A stretch of DNA of 62,534 nucleotides from Streptomyces sp. JHA26 (GCF_002005565.1 NZ_BDJC01000043.1:1-62534); one strand, 5' to 3'. Positions 46,560-55,690 are shown, numbered from the stretch's first letter. The notes: generated by a model not told the origin, from the sequence alone. Numbers and translations are program-made.

Positions 46560-47696
46560 ATGCCCCTCCCGTACGTCATCCTCTCCGCCGCCGTGTCCCT
46601 CGACGGCTACCTGGACGACACCGGTCCCGAGCGGCTCCTGCTGTCCTCCCCGGCCGATTTCGACCGGGTCGACGAGGTGCGGGCGTCCGTCGACGCGATC
46701 CTGGTCGGCGCCGGGACGATCCGGGCCGACAATCCGCGGCTGCTGGTGAACTCACCCGGGCGACGGGCCGCCCGGGCCGCCGCGGGGAAGCCGGAGTACC
46801 CGCTGAAGGTCACGGTCAGCGGATCGGGCGAACTGGACCCGGCGGCGGCCTTCTGGCACACCGGCGGGGACAAGGTCCTCCTGACCACCGGCGAGGGCGC
46901 CCGGCGGGCCCACGCGCTCGGGATCGCCGCCGACGTCGTGCCGCTCGGGGACCCGTTCGACTGGCGGACGGCGCTGGAGTTCCTGCACGACCGGCGGGGC
47001 GTGCGGCGGCTGATGGTGGAGGGCGGGGGGACCGTGCACAGCCGGCTGGTGCAGCAGGGGCTCGCCGACGAACTGCAGCTCGTCCTCGCCCCGCTGTTCG
47101 TCGGCGACCCGGACGCCCCCCGGCTGTTCGGGCCCGGCGACTACCAGCGCGGGCGGCTCAGGCTGGTGGAGACGCGGCGGATCGAGGACGTCGTGCTCAT
47201 GCGCTACCGGCCGACCGCCCCGGGCACCGGCGGCCACGTGACCGCCGCCGACCGGCACTGGCTGGCGCTCGCCTGCGAACTGGCCGAGCTGTGTCCGCCG
47301 TCCGGCACGGCGTTCAGCGTGGGGGCGGTGGTCGTCGCCGCCGACGGCACGGAGCTCGCGCGCGGGCACTCGCGGGAGGGCGGGGACCCGGTCGTGCACG
47401 CCGAGGAGGCCGCGCTCGCCAAGGTCGATCCGGCCGACCCGCGGCTCACCACCGCCACGGTGTACAGCAGCCTGGAACCGTGCGCCCGCCGTGCCTCCCG
47501 GCCCGCGCCCTGCGCCCGGCTGATCCTCGACGCCGGGGTGCGCCGCGTGGTCACCGCCTGGCGGGAGCCGGACACGTTCGTGCCGGGTGCCGACGGCAGC
47601 GGGGTGCTCGCCGCCGGGGGCGCCGCCGTCGTCGTCCTGCCGGAGTACGAGGCGTCGGCGAAGGGCCCGAACCGTCACCTGCCGGACTCCTTGTAG
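46560..47696 (+). CDS. RibD-like fusion with reversed order: reductase then deaminase
   Basis: A 378-residue protein. Residues 1-215 are a RibD_C/DHFR-like reductase: PYVILSAAVSLDGYLDD, VDAILVGAGTIRADNPRLLV, RLMVEGGGTVHSRLV, ELQLVLAPLFVGD. Residues about 225-378 are a cytidine/deoxycytidylate-type deaminase with zinc ligands His280 (VVHAEEAALAKV), Cys308 and Cys318 (SSLEPC, PAPC). Standard RibD has deaminase first. The protein could act in riboflavin or deazaflavin/pteridine-like pathways; no other rib gene is near. ATG 46560 has CGGAG 8 bases upstream. Confidence 0.85.
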   Translation: MPLPYVILSAAVSLDGYLDDTGPERLLLSSPADFDRVDEVRASVDAILVGAGTIRADNPRLLVNSPGRRAARAAAGKPEYPLKVTVSGSGELDPAAAFWHTGGDKVLLTTGEGARRAHALGIAADVVPLGDPFDWRTALEFLHDRRGVRRLMVEGGGTVHSRLVQQGLADELQLVLAPLFVGDPDAPRLFGPGDYQRGRLRLVETRRIEDVVLMRYRPTAPGTGGHVTAADRHWLALACELAELCPPSGTAFSVGAVVVAADGTELARGHSREGGDPVVHAEEAALAKVDPADPRLTTATVYSSLEPCARRASRPAPCARLILDAGVRRVVTAWREPDTFVPGADGSGVLAAGGAAVVVLPEYEASAKGPNRHLPDSL

Positions 47697-47831
47697 GTTC
47701 GGCCGCTTCGTCAGCAGGAGGTCCTGCTGAGACTGCGGATTCCGCGTCGCGTTAGCAGTGTGTCGATCGGCCGATCTTTAGCAATCGCGTGGCCGCTCCG
47801 GTAGTCGGGAGTTCACGGCCAGCAGTGTGTC

Positions 47832-48938
47832 CTAGCGGGTGGCGGCCCGGTGGTCGTACTTGATTTGGGTGAGGAAGAAGTCCCGGACGTCCTCGGCGAG
47901 CAGGTCCGGCACCTCCATAGCGGCGAAGTGGCCGCCGCGCTCGAACTCCGACCAGTGCCTGATGTCGTACAGCCGCTCGGCCAGCGGTCGCACCGACTGC
48001 GTGATGTCGTGCGCGAACACCGCCACACCAACCGGTACCGGGCACGGCTCGATCCGCCGCGGAGCCTCGTGGTGCAGCCGCGCCGAGGAAGCCGCGGTGG
48101 CGGTCAGCCAGTACAGCGAGATGTCGGTGAGCATCCGCTCGTCACTGATCGGCGAGCGAGGATCGGTCCACTGTGCGAAGCGCTCGGCGATCCAGGCCAG
48201 CTGGCCGACCGGCGAGTCGGTCAGCGCGTAGCCGATGGTCTGCGGGGTGAGGGCCTGCAGAGCCTGGTACGGCGGACGGTTCGCCATCAGCTGCCTGATC
48301 TTGTCCAGCCTGGCTTCATCCGTTTCGGACAGTTCGATGTCGGCGTCCGGGGCCGGCCGGGTCGGCAGGTAGTTGACGTGCACCCCGACGACCTGCTCGG
48401 GTGCCACCGCGCCGAGCGCCGTCGAGATGCCCGAGCCGAAGTCGCCACCCTGCGCACCATAGCGCTCGTACCCGAGACGTCGCATGAGCTCAGCCCAGGC
48501 CCGCGCGACCCGGACCATATCCCAGCCGCGCTCGTGGGTCGGCCCGGAGAAGCCGTAACCAGGGATGGACGGAATCACCAGGTGGAAGTCACGCGACAAC
48601 GGCTCGATCACGTCGAGGAACTCCAGGAACGAACCGGGCCAGCCGTGAGTGAGGATCAGCGCGAGCGCGTCCGGTTTCGCAGACCGGACGTGGACGAAGT
48701 GGATGTTCTGGCCGTCGATCTCGGTGGTGAAGTGCGCAAGCTCGTTGAGCTTGGCCTCGTGCTCGCGCCAGTCGTAGCCGGTGCGCCAGTATTCGGCCAG
48801 CTCCTTGAGCCGCGCCAGCGGGAAGCCGTAGTCCCACCCGGCGTCGGCGACCTCGTTGGGCCAACGGGCGCGGGAGAGCCGGTCGGTCAGGTCGTCGAGG
48901 TCGGCCTGGGGGATGTCGATGCGGAACGGCTTGATCAT
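47832..48938 (-). CDS. Epoxide hydrolase (EHN family)
   Basis: A 368-residue alpha/beta hydrolase. The N-terminal EHN domain starts MIKPFRIDIPQADLDDLTDR with RWPNEVADAGWDYGFPLARL. The oxyanion motif is THGWPGSFLEFLDVI, nucleophile Asp lies in AQGGDFGSGISTALG, and the late catalytic residues are in WSEFERGGHFAAMEVPDLL. It opens epoxides; the likely role is detoxification. It is divergent from a MarR gene with two operators between, so it is probably repressed by that protein and induced by a small molecule. Confidence 0.92.
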   Translation of the reverse strand: MIKPFRIDIPQADLDDLTDRLSRARWPNEVADAGWDYGFPLARLKELAEYWRTGYDWREHEAKLNELAHFTTEIDGQNIHFVHVRSAKPDALALILTHGWPGSFLEFLDVIEPLSRDFHLVIPSIPGYGFSGPTHERGWDMVRVARAWAELMRRLGYERYGAQGGDFGSGISTALGAVAPEQVVGVHVNYLPTRPAPDADIELSETDEARLDKIRQLMANRPPYQALQALTPQTIGYALTDSPVGQLAWIAERFAQWTDPRSPISDERMLTDISLYWLTATAASSARLHHEAPRRIEPCPVPVGVAVFAHDITQSVRPLAERLYDIRHWSEFERGGHFAAMEVPDLLAEDVRDFFLTQIKYDHRAATR

Positions 48939-49003
48939 GGTCTCAACTCCAGAGGCTTCGTTTGGCGTCCAGACGTTCGGACAGCCAGCGTTTGGCGCAA
49001 ATC

Positions 49004-49018
49004 GTTAGTCCCACTAAC
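49004..49018. promoter_or_regulatory. MarR operator 1
   Basis: gttagtcccactaac is a perfect inverted repeat of GTTAGT around CCC, 66 bases before the epoxide hydrolase start on the minus strand. Confidence 0.8.
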
Positions 49019-49044
49019 GCTCCTCTCGCCGGCGACGATAGTTT

Positions 49045-49059
49045 GTTAGTGGGACTAAC
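49045..49059. promoter_or_regulatory. MarR operator 2
   Basis: gttagtgggactaac is the exact reverse complement of operator 1. The centres are 41 bases apart, about four helical turns, so both can be bound on one DNA face. It lies 19 bases before the marR start. Confidence 0.8.
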
Positions 49060-49077
49060 GCAACGTACGATCGCGGC

Positions 49078-49560
49078 ATGAGCGATAGCACGCCCGACAT
49101 GGCGACCTCGACCGACCGCCTGGCCACTGCCGCGCGGCTGCGGAATCTGGGGACCCGGCTTCTGTCACTGGCCGCGATCCACTCGGATCGTCTGGTGAAC
49201 CAGGAGTTGGCGGGCGCGGGCGCCCGCAAGTGGCATTACGCGGCGCTCGCCACGCTGGACGAGTTCGGACCCGCCAGCCAGGCGGAGCTGAGTCGCCGCA
49301 CGGGGATCTACCGCAGCGACATGGTCACGGTGATCAACGAGCTGACCGAACGCGGACTGGTGGAACGCTCACCCAACCCTGCCGATCGCCGGCAGAACGT
49401 CATCGCTGTCACCAAGCAGGGGCACCGGCAACTACTGAAGCTGGACAAACTGCTTACCGAGGTGGAGAACGAGGTGCTTGCGCCACTGACCCCGTCGGAA
49501 CGCGAGCAGTTGGCCCGACTCCTCACTGCCCTTGTGGATCACCACGGCCAGAACATGTGA
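49078..49560 (+). CDS. MarR-family transcriptional regulator
   Basis: A 160-residue winged-helix regulator. The DNA-binding part is ATLDEFGPASQAELSRRTGI, then YRSDMVTVINELTERGLVER, and the wing SPNPADRRQNVIAVTKQGHR. Flanking helices for dimerisation and ligand binding are present. It diverges from the epoxide hydrolase gene, and two identical palindromes lie in the 139-base spacer, so it very probably represses both itself and that gene. Confidence 0.93.
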   Translation: MSDSTPDMATSTDRLATAARLRNLGTRLLSLAAIHSDRLVNQELAGAGARKWHYAALATLDEFGPASQAELSRRTGIYRSDMVTVINELTERGLVERSPNPADRRQNVIAVTKQGHRQLLKLDKLLTEVENEVLAPLTPSEREQLARLLTALVDHHGQNM

Positions 49561-50198
49561 ACAAGCTGCGCCCTCTCACTCGGATCGAAGCAGTGCACGT
49601 ACGCATCGCTGTGCACGTCCATCCGTACGCAGCTATGTACATCGATCCGTACGCCGACAGCAGGAGCCACTTGATGCCCTGTGCGGATTCCTCGCTGCGA
49701 TCGGTCGCCGGTCGGGCAAGCCGGTGCTGATGTCTGCCGAGGGCGGTCACGGGGGCCGTCCGGTCTTCGGGTTCGACATCGGGGCGGACCGCGTCGTGAT
49801 GCTGGTCGAGCCGCCTGTCGGGTGACGGAGGATCGCGCTGCGTCCAGGAGGCTGAGCAGGTGCTCTGCTTCGTGAGCTGGCTGAATTCCACGCGGCGTAC
49901 CGAGTCGTCCTCGTACCGGATCGAAGCCGTCGCGGACTCTGACTGCCGGCCCTCACGCTTGTACGCTCGGTGACCATGAGCTGACCGTAAGAAGCCGCCC
50001 AGGACCAAGAGGCCGGATGACCGAGAAGTTCCCGGGGCTGACCACCACCGACCACAGGTGCTGCTAACGCGCCCCGGAAGATTGCCAGCCGACTGCTAGA
50101 GATCGACCGACACCGCCAACGCAGACCCGGAACCTACAGCTCCTGAGATACGCGTGTGCGTTCCGGTCCCGACATGACGTACACTGGAGACACAACGA
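49561..50198. other. Intergenic region without a supported gene
   Basis: About 640 bases with scattered short repeats (gtacgcatcgctgtgcac, gtacgcagctatgtac) and lower GC than its surroundings. Minus-strand frames around 49800-49960 read SATASIRYEDDSVRRVEFSQ, which looks protein-like but has no start or recognisable family; it may be decayed coding DNA. A TACACT -10-like hexamer at 50180-50185 is well placed for the tRNA promoter. Confidence 0.4.
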
Positions 50199-50272
50199 CG
50201 CGGGGTGGAGCAGCTCGGTAGCTCGCTGGGCTCATAACCCAGAGGTCGCAGGTTCAAATCCTGTCCCCGCTA
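50199..50272 (+). tRNA. Initiator tRNA-fMet (anticodon CAT)
   Basis: A cloverleaf starting CGCGGGG with an unpaired first position (C1 opposite T72), and three G-C pairs at the end of the anticodon stem (GGG-CTCATAA-CCC). Both are bacterial initiator hallmarks. T-loop TTCAAAT. CCA is not encoded. Confidence 0.96.
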
Positions 50273-50279
50273 CTCAAGG

Positions 50280-50315
50280 CCGAAGGCCGGAATCCTCAAG
50301 GATTCCGGCCTTCGG
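50280..50315 (+). terminator. Terminator hairpin after tRNA-fMet
   Basis: A 16-bp perfect stem (50280-50295 with 50300-50315) with loop TCAA, 8 bases past the tRNA. Confidence 0.8.
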
Positions 50316-50435
50316 TGTATTCGCGTGTCCGTCACCCGACCGGTCCTCACGGCTCGCTCCCCGCCCCTCCTCCGGGAAACCTGGAGGCCAGGACGGCAAG
50401 CGGCGTGGACGTGCAGGGGCGGCGGGAGACGAGTG

Positions 50436-51635
50436 GTGTGGCCAGGTGAGGTGGACGACGACGAACCGTGTGCCAGGGCCGGTGGCCGGTTGCCCGGCGA
50501 CCCGGTGCCCGATCCCGGCCTCGGTGCCGCCCCGGTGCCCGTACCGTCCCCCGGGCGGAAACGGTGGTGGACCCCGTACGGCCGGACCCTCGTGCGCCTG
50601 CTCCCCGTCCTGCTGATCGTCGTGGCCGTCCTGTACGACGTCTTCACCCCCCGGTACTTCACCGCCGGGCCCCTCTACACGGCCGCGCCCCTGGTGGCGG
50701 CCCCCGTCTACTCGCGGCGCGGCACCGCGCTCACCGGTGCCGCCGTGGTCGCGGCCGTCATCGGGCTCCAGCTGAGCAAGGGCGTCGCCCACTACGTGGA
50801 CTCGCTCACCGAACTGATCACCATCACGACGGTCGCCGCCCTCGCCGTCTTCGTGAACGCCTTCGTCCGCCGCACCGACGCGCGCCTCGCCTCCACCCGT
50901 GAGATCGCCGAGGCGGCCCAGCGCGCCGTCCTGCCCGAGCCCGCCGGGCGGATCGGCGGCTTCGAGATCGCCGCCCGCTACGAGGCGGCGCAGGCCGACG
51001 CCTTCATCGGCGGCGACCTCTACGCGGTGCAGGACAGCCCTCACGGCGTGCGGCTCATCGTCGGTGACGTGCGCGGCAAGGGCATGGGTGCGGTGGCCGC
51101 CGTCGCCGTGGTGATCGGTGCCTTCCGGGAGGCCGCCGAGCAGGAGGCGACGCTGGAGGCGGTCGCGCAGCGGCTGGAGCGGGCACTGGCGCGCGAGGGA
51201 ACCCGACGCGACGGACTGGACGCCTTCGAGGGATTCACCACCGCCGTCCTCGCCGAGCTCCCGCACGGCGAGGGAACCGTGCGCATCGTCAACCGCGGCC
51301 ACCCGCCGCCCCTGCTGCTGCACGCCGACGGCACCGTTCAGCCGGTGCAGGCCGGGGAGTTCGCGCTGCCGCTCGGGATGGGCGAGCTGGGGGTGTGGCC
51401 CGACCGGGCGGAGGTGACCGGCTTCCCCTCCGGTGCCACGCTGCTGCTCTACACCGACGGGCTGTCCGAGGCCCGCGACGCCCACGGCCGGTTCTACGAC
51501 CCCCCGGCGCGGCTGGCCGGCCGCGCCTTCCGGCATCCGGCCGAACTGCTCGACATCCTCGCCGACGAGGTGCGGCGGCATTCCGGGGGCGGCATGGCGG
51601 ACGACATGGCGCTGCTCGCCGTACGCCGGCACTGA
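50436..51635 (+). CDS. Membrane PP2C/SpoIIE-type protein phosphatase
   Basis: A 399-residue protein. Four hydrophobic segments (about residues 45-150) include LLPVLLIVVAVLYDVF. A linker helix (STREIAEAAQRAVLPEPAGR) leads to the SpoIIE phosphatase domain with GGDLYAVQ, LIVGDVRGKGMGAVAAVAVV, LLYTDGLSEARD and GGGMADDMALLAVR; the Asp residues bind Mn2+. Such phosphatases act on anti-sigma-factor antagonists in Streptomyces stress and development circuits. GTG 50436 is selected for its spacing to GGGAG at 50424-50428; the frame is open upstream. Confidence 0.88.
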   Translation: MWPGEVDDDEPCARAGGRLPGDPVPDPGLGAAPVPVPSPGRKRWWTPYGRTLVRLLPVLLIVVAVLYDVFTPRYFTAGPLYTAAPLVAAPVYSRRGTALTGAAVVAAVIGLQLSKGVAHYVDSLTELITITTVAALAVFVNAFVRRTDARLASTREIAEAAQRAVLPEPAGRIGGFEIAARYEAAQADAFIGGDLYAVQDSPHGVRLIVGDVRGKGMGAVAAVAVVIGAFREAAEQEATLEAVAQRLERALAREGTRRDGLDAFEGFTTAVLAELPHGEGTVRIVNRGHPPPLLLHADGTVQPVQAGEFALPLGMGELGVWPDRAEVTGFPSGATLLLYTDGLSEARDAHGRFYDPPARLAGRAFRHPAELLDILADEVRRHSGGGMADDMALLAVRRH

Positions 51636-51680
51636 GCGGTACACCGGCACTGAGCGGTGCGGCGGCACTGAGCGGTGCGG
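51627..51680. repeat. Three 18-bp tandem repeats at the end of the phosphatase gene
   Basis: Units starting cggcactgagcggt begin at 51627, 51645 and 51663; the last two are identical. The first contains the phosphatase stop codon, so the array duplicates the gene end. Confidence 0.85.
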
Positions 51681-51944
51681 CGGTCCCGATCGTCGTCCCG
51701 ATCGGCGTCACGGTCGGTGACGGCGCGACACCCCTCCGCATAGCAGTTGATGCGACGTCAGAAACGTGTGATGTGAAGTTGTTATCTGAAGAGTGGTCAA
51801 CTCGCCCCCTTTTCGCCCCTCGTGAGGAGTACGTCCGGGCCGGAATCTTTAACGATCAAGCGGAACGGCTTGGAATCGACGCCTCCCGTCTATTAACGTT
51901 CGATAACGCAGCGCGGTCGTCCCAGCCGTCACAGAAGGCGGCTC

Positions 51945-52095
51945 CGTGCGCACGCGCCGAATCCCACGAGGGAACCGGGGAACCACCACTTTGGGGTGAA
52001 TCGGGCGTACGCCGCCGTGGAGACACGGCAGGTATACGCGCGTAGGAGACCTTCCTGCTCCGAACCCGTCAGCTAACCCGGTAGGCGGAAGGAAG
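51945..52095 (+). promoter_or_regulatory. c-di-AMP riboswitch (ydaO-yuaA class)
   Basis: Conserved blocks of this class occur in order: gccgaatccc (51957-51966), ggggaaccacc, ttggggtgaatcgggcgta, acggcaggtatacgcgcgta, and ccttcctgctccgaacccgt followed by cagctaacccggtaggcgg. The outer pairing ccttcc/ggaagg closes the last part just before AAGGAG. The ydaO class senses c-di-AMP and turns off wall-hydrolase genes in actinobacteria. The element ends about 20 bases before the M23 peptidase start. Boundaries are approximate. Confidence 0.88.
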
Positions 52096-52112
52096 GAAAG
52101 GAGTGCGCCCAC

Positions 52113-53153
52113 GTGGCGTCCAACCGGCCTGCCCCCGAGGCCCCGTTCGTGCCGAGCGGGCACGACACCGAGGCCTTCGGCCACGACGTGCACCGCGCCG
52201 ACGAGGGCCCCTGGGAGGAGTGGAACCCCACCGCGGAGTCCATCCGTCCCGTACGCGGCCGGCACCGCGTCGCCAAGCAGCGCGGCGGACTCGCCCGTAG
52301 CTCCACCGTCCTCGGCGTCGGCGTCATCGCGGCCGTCGGAGCGGGCGGCATGGCCAGCGCCCAGACCGGCAAGCCGCCGATGCCGATCTCGATGCCCGAC
52401 CTGCCGAACGTCGGCTCGCTGATCCCCGACATCTCCGCCGACGAACCGGAGCCCCAGGGCTCCGCCACCCCGCTCAGCGGCATCGGCGTGACCACCACCG
52501 ACGCCGCCGAGGGCTCCACCGACGCCGGTGAGGCCCTGCGGGCGCGCATCATGCAGCAGGCCGAGCAGCAGCAGGTCCAGGTCGAGACCAAGGCCGCCGC
52601 CGAGGCCGCCGCCAAGGCCGAGAAGGAGGCCGCCGAGGCCGCCGCGAAGGCGGCGAAGGAGGCCGAGGCCAAGGCCGCCGCCGCCAAGAAGAAGGCGGAG
52701 GAGGAGGCCGCGAAGAAGGCCGAGGCCGAGCGGCTCGCCGAGCTGGCCAAGCAGTTCACGCTGCCGACCTCCTCGTACACGATCACCTCCACCTTCGGCC
52801 AGGCCGGTTCCATGTGGTCCTCCGGCCACCACACCGGCCTCGACTTCGCCGCGCCCACGGGCACCCTCATCAAGGCCGTCCACACCGGCACGATCACCGA
52901 GGCGGGCTGGGCCGGCGCCTACGGTTACCGCACGATCCTGACCCTGGACGACGGCACCGAGCTGTGGTTCTGCCACCAGTCGTCGATCAACGTCAGCGTC
53001 GGCCAGCAGGTCAACACCGGTGACGTCATCGGCCGCGTGGGCGCCACGGGCAACGTCACCGGGCCGCACCTCCACTTCGAGGTCCACGCCGGCGGCGCCG
53101 AGGGCGGGATCGACCCGGCCGCATGGCTGCAGGGCAAGGGCCTCACCATCTGA
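52113..53153 (+). CDS. M23 family (LytM-type) peptidoglycan endopeptidase
   Basis: A 346-residue exported protein. The cytoplasmic N-terminus is long; a hydrophobic segment (STVLGVGVIAAVGAGGMASA, about 68-87) ends in an Ala-x-Ala-like cleavage site. An Ala/Lys/Glu coiled coil (about 145-205) follows. The C-terminal M23 domain is complete: SGHHTGLDFAAPTGTLIKAV (HxxxD), ATGNVTGPHLHFEVHAGG (HxH) and GGIDPAAWL. It should cut wall cross-links during growth or germination. The c-di-AMP riboswitch directly upstream is its evident control. GTG 52113 lies 9 bases after AAGGAG. Confidence 0.94.
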   Translation: MASNRPAPEAPFVPSGHDTEAFGHDVHRADEGPWEEWNPTAESIRPVRGRHRVAKQRGGLARSSTVLGVGVIAAVGAGGMASAQTGKPPMPISMPDLPNVGSLIPDISADEPEPQGSATPLSGIGVTTTDAAEGSTDAGEALRARIMQQAEQQQVQVETKAAAEAAAKAEKEAAEAAAKAAKEAEAKAAAAKKKAEEEAAKKAEAERLAELAKQFTLPTSSYTITSTFGQAGSMWSSGHHTGLDFAAPTGTLIKAVHTGTITEAGWAGAYGYRTILTLDDGTELWFCHQSSINVSVGQQVNTGDVIGRVGATGNVTGPHLHFEVHAGGAEGGIDPAAWLQGKGLTI

Positions 53154-53290
53154 GAACGGGACGTCCGACGGCGCCGCCCCCGGGAACCACGGCGGCCCCG
53201 GCCACGCCCCCCGACACCGGGACCACCGGTTTGCGCGTTCTTTGCACCGCCTCGGAATGACCAGTTCCGGGGCGGTTGTTGTCGTAGGAC

Positions 53291-54235
53291 ATGACTTCTC
53301 TGCGCAAGCTCGGTTCCTCCGACCTCGAGGTCTTCCCGCTCTCCCTCGGCGGCAACGTCTTCGGCTGGACCGCCGATCAGGACACCTCCTTCGCCGTCCT
53401 CGACGCCTACACCGCCGCCGGCGGCAACTTCGTCGACACCGCCGACTCCTACTCCGCGTGGGTCGAGGGCAACAGCGGCGGCGAGTCCGAGACCCTCATC
53501 GGCAAGTGGCTCGCGGCACGCGGCAACCGCGCCGACGTCGTGATCGCCACGAAGGTCAGCCAGCACCCGGAGTACCCCGGCCTGTCCGCCGCCAACATCA
53601 AGGCCGCGGCCGACGCCTCCCTGCGCCGCCTGGGCACCGACCACATCGACCTCTACTACACGCACTTCGACAAGCCCGAGGTGCCGGTCGAGGAGATCAT
53701 CGGCGCGCTCGACGACCTGGTGCGCGCGGGCAAGGTCCGGTACATCGCCGCCTCCAACATCACGGCCGAGCGGCTCGCGGCGTCCCTGGAGTTCTCCGAC
53801 CGCGAGGGCCTCGCCCGGTACGTGGCCCTGCAGCCCCACTACAACCTGGTCTCGCGCGACACCTACGAGGGCGAGCTGCGCGACCTCGCCGAACGGTCCG
53901 GTCTGGCCGCCGTTCCGTACTACGCCCTCGCCTCCGGCTTCCTCACGGGCAAGTACCGGCCCGGGACGACCGTCGACAGCCCGCGGGCGGGCGGTGCCGC
54001 GAAGCACCTGCAGAGCGAGCGCGGCCGACGGGTGCTCACCGCCCTGGACGAGATCTCCGAGGCCCACGGCGTGCCGGTCGCCACGGTGGCCCTGGCCTGG
54101 CTGGCGGCCCAGCCGACGGTGGCCGCGCCGATCGCGTCCGCGCGGACGGTCGAGCAACTGCCGGCGCTGCTCGGGATGGCGGACGTGGAGCTGACGGAGG
54201 CGGAGGTGCGGAGGCTGACGGAGGCCTCCGCCTGA
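53291..54235 (+). CDS. Aldo/keto reductase
   Basis: A 314-residue TIM-barrel oxidoreductase. MTSLRKLGSSDLEVFPLSLG, FVDTADSYSAWVEGNSGGES (catalytic Asp/Tyr), VIATKV (Lys), DLYYTHFDKPEVPVEEIIGA (His), and the NADPH site AAPIASARTVEQL are all present. The substrate is unknown; this subgroup (YghZ/general stress GSP69-like) reduces aldehydes or ketones. Monocistronic. Confidence 0.94.
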   Translation: MTSLRKLGSSDLEVFPLSLGGNVFGWTADQDTSFAVLDAYTAAGGNFVDTADSYSAWVEGNSGGESETLIGKWLAARGNRADVVIATKVSQHPEYPGLSAANIKAAADASLRRLGTDHIDLYYTHFDKPEVPVEEIIGALDDLVRAGKVRYIAASNITAERLAASLEFSDREGLARYVALQPHYNLVSRDTYEGELRDLAERSGLAAVPYYALASGFLTGKYRPGTTVDSPRAGGAAKHLQSERGRRVLTALDEISEAHGVPVATVALAWLAAQPTVAAPIASARTVEQLPALLGMADVELTEAEVRRLTEASA

Positions 54236-54318
54236 GGCATCCGCCTGAGGGGCGCGCCGGGGGGAGGGTCCGAGGGGGCCGAGGGGCTTCGCCCCTCCGT
54301 CCCCGCCCTCCGCCCGCG

Positions 54319-55680
54319 TCACGTCCGGTACGGGTTGTGGAGCGGGTACGCGGTGCCGGGCGCGTAGGCGGGCGCGGCGTACGAGGTGACGTACGGGGGC
54401 TGCGCGGTGTACCGCACCGGTGCCGCGTGCGGCCCGTACGCCGGCCAGGGCGGTACGGCCACCGGGAGGGGCGGCGCCGTGGCCCGGGCCGCGTAATCCA
54501 GTGCCGGGCGCGCCACCCCCCGCCGGTGCCACAGCTCGGTCAGCAACTCCCCCTCCCGCACGACGTAGTCGGCGCCCGCCCGGCCCTTGCGCCCCCGTTG
54601 CCGCAGGAACGCCAGCGAGGTCGCGTACGCCTCGTACTCCGCCACCGCCCGCGCCGCCGGTTTCCCGGCGTGACGGCGGGCGTGCTGCCGGGCGATGCGG
54701 CGCGCGCGCATCGAGCCGAGCGCGAACGGTTCGGCCGGTGCCAGCCAGCCGGCCACCACGTAGACGGGCAGCTCGGTCCGCACGGCGGCGAGTCCGCGCT
54801 GCCGGGACCAGATCGCCAGCCAGGTCAGCAGGCCGAAGACCGGCACCATGAACGCCGCGTACACGGCGAAGAAGCCGTACTCGCCGAGCGCGGCCGAGCC
54901 GTTCCACAGCGCGTGCATGCCCATCGCGAGCAGCAGGCCGGACAGGGGGAGCAGGACGCGGCGCAGGGGGCGGCGGTCGGCACGGAGCGCGGCGACGCCG
55001 AAGCCGATGCCGGTGAGCACGGTGAACAGCGGGTGGGCGAACGGCGACATGACGACGCGGACGAAGAAGGTCGCCGCGGTCACGGAGGCGATGCCCCGGT
55101 CGCCGGTGAGCTGGTCGGTGCCGAAGGCGGTGCCCAGGTAGAGGATGTTCTCGGTGAAGGCGAAGCCGGTGGCGGTGACACCCGCTATGACGACGCCGTC
55201 GACGATGCCGGTGAAGTCCCGCCTGCGGAAGAGGAAGACGAGCAGGACGGCCGCGGCCTTGGCGGACTCCTCCACGACCGGCGCTATCACGGTGGCGCCC
55301 AGGGTGTCCGCGCCGGTGGGGTCGGCGGTGGCCGTCGCTATCCACCGCGTCGCGAAGCTGTTGGCGATGATCGCTATCAGCGCCGCCGCGCAGGCGCCCC
55401 AGGCGAAGGAGAACAGCAGGTTCCGCCAGGGGCCGGGATCGACCCGGTCCAGCCAGCGGAAGGCGGCTATGAGCAGCGGCACGGGAAAGACCGCCAGCCC
55501 CAGCCCCACCAGGAACCCCTGGGTGCCGGTCTGCTCGCGCACCAGGGCCAGGATCACCAGGCCGGAGAGCGCGAGCAGGGTGATCAGCGCGCCGTAGCGC
55601 ACCCAGGTGCGCTGCCACCAGTGCGGACGCGTGTGCGCGAGGGTGGGCGGACGCGTCGGATACGGGGGACAGGTGGCCAC
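54319..55680 (-). CDS. PrsW-family intramembrane metalloprotease
   Basis: A 453-residue protein. About eight hydrophobic segments fill residues 30-290. Conserved PrsW motifs are visible: APVVEESAKAAAVL (EExxK), GVTATGFAFTENILYLG (FxxxEN), SPFAHPLFTVLTGIGFG (H) and GMHALWNGSA (HxxWN). A soluble tail with Tyr/Pro-rich low complexity follows. PrsW cleaves anti-sigma factors in Bacillus; the target here is unknown. GTG 55680 starts 10 bases after the trmB stop, so the genes are co-transcribed. Confidence 0.9.
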   Translation of the reverse strand: MATCPPYPTRPPTLAHTRPHWWQRTWVRYGALITLLALSGLVILALVREQTGTQGFLVGLGLAVFPVPLLIAAFRWLDRVDPGPWRNLLFSFAWGACAAALIAIIANSFATRWIATATADPTGADTLGATVIAPVVEESAKAAAVLLVFLFRRRDFTGIVDGVVIAGVTATGFAFTENILYLGTAFGTDQLTGDRGIASVTAATFFVRVVMSPFAHPLFTVLTGIGFGVAALRADRRPLRRVLLPLSGLLLAMGMHALWNGSAALGEYGFFAVYAAFMVPVFGLLTWLAIWSRQRGLAAVRTELPVYVVAGWLAPAEPFALGSMRARRIARQHARRHAGKPAARAVAEYEAYATSLAFLRQRGRKGRAGADYVVREGELLTELWHRRGVARPALDYAARATAPPLPVAVPPWPAYGPHAAPVRYTAQPPYVTSYAAPAYAPGTAYPLHNPYRT

Positions 55681-55690
55681 GGCATGGACC

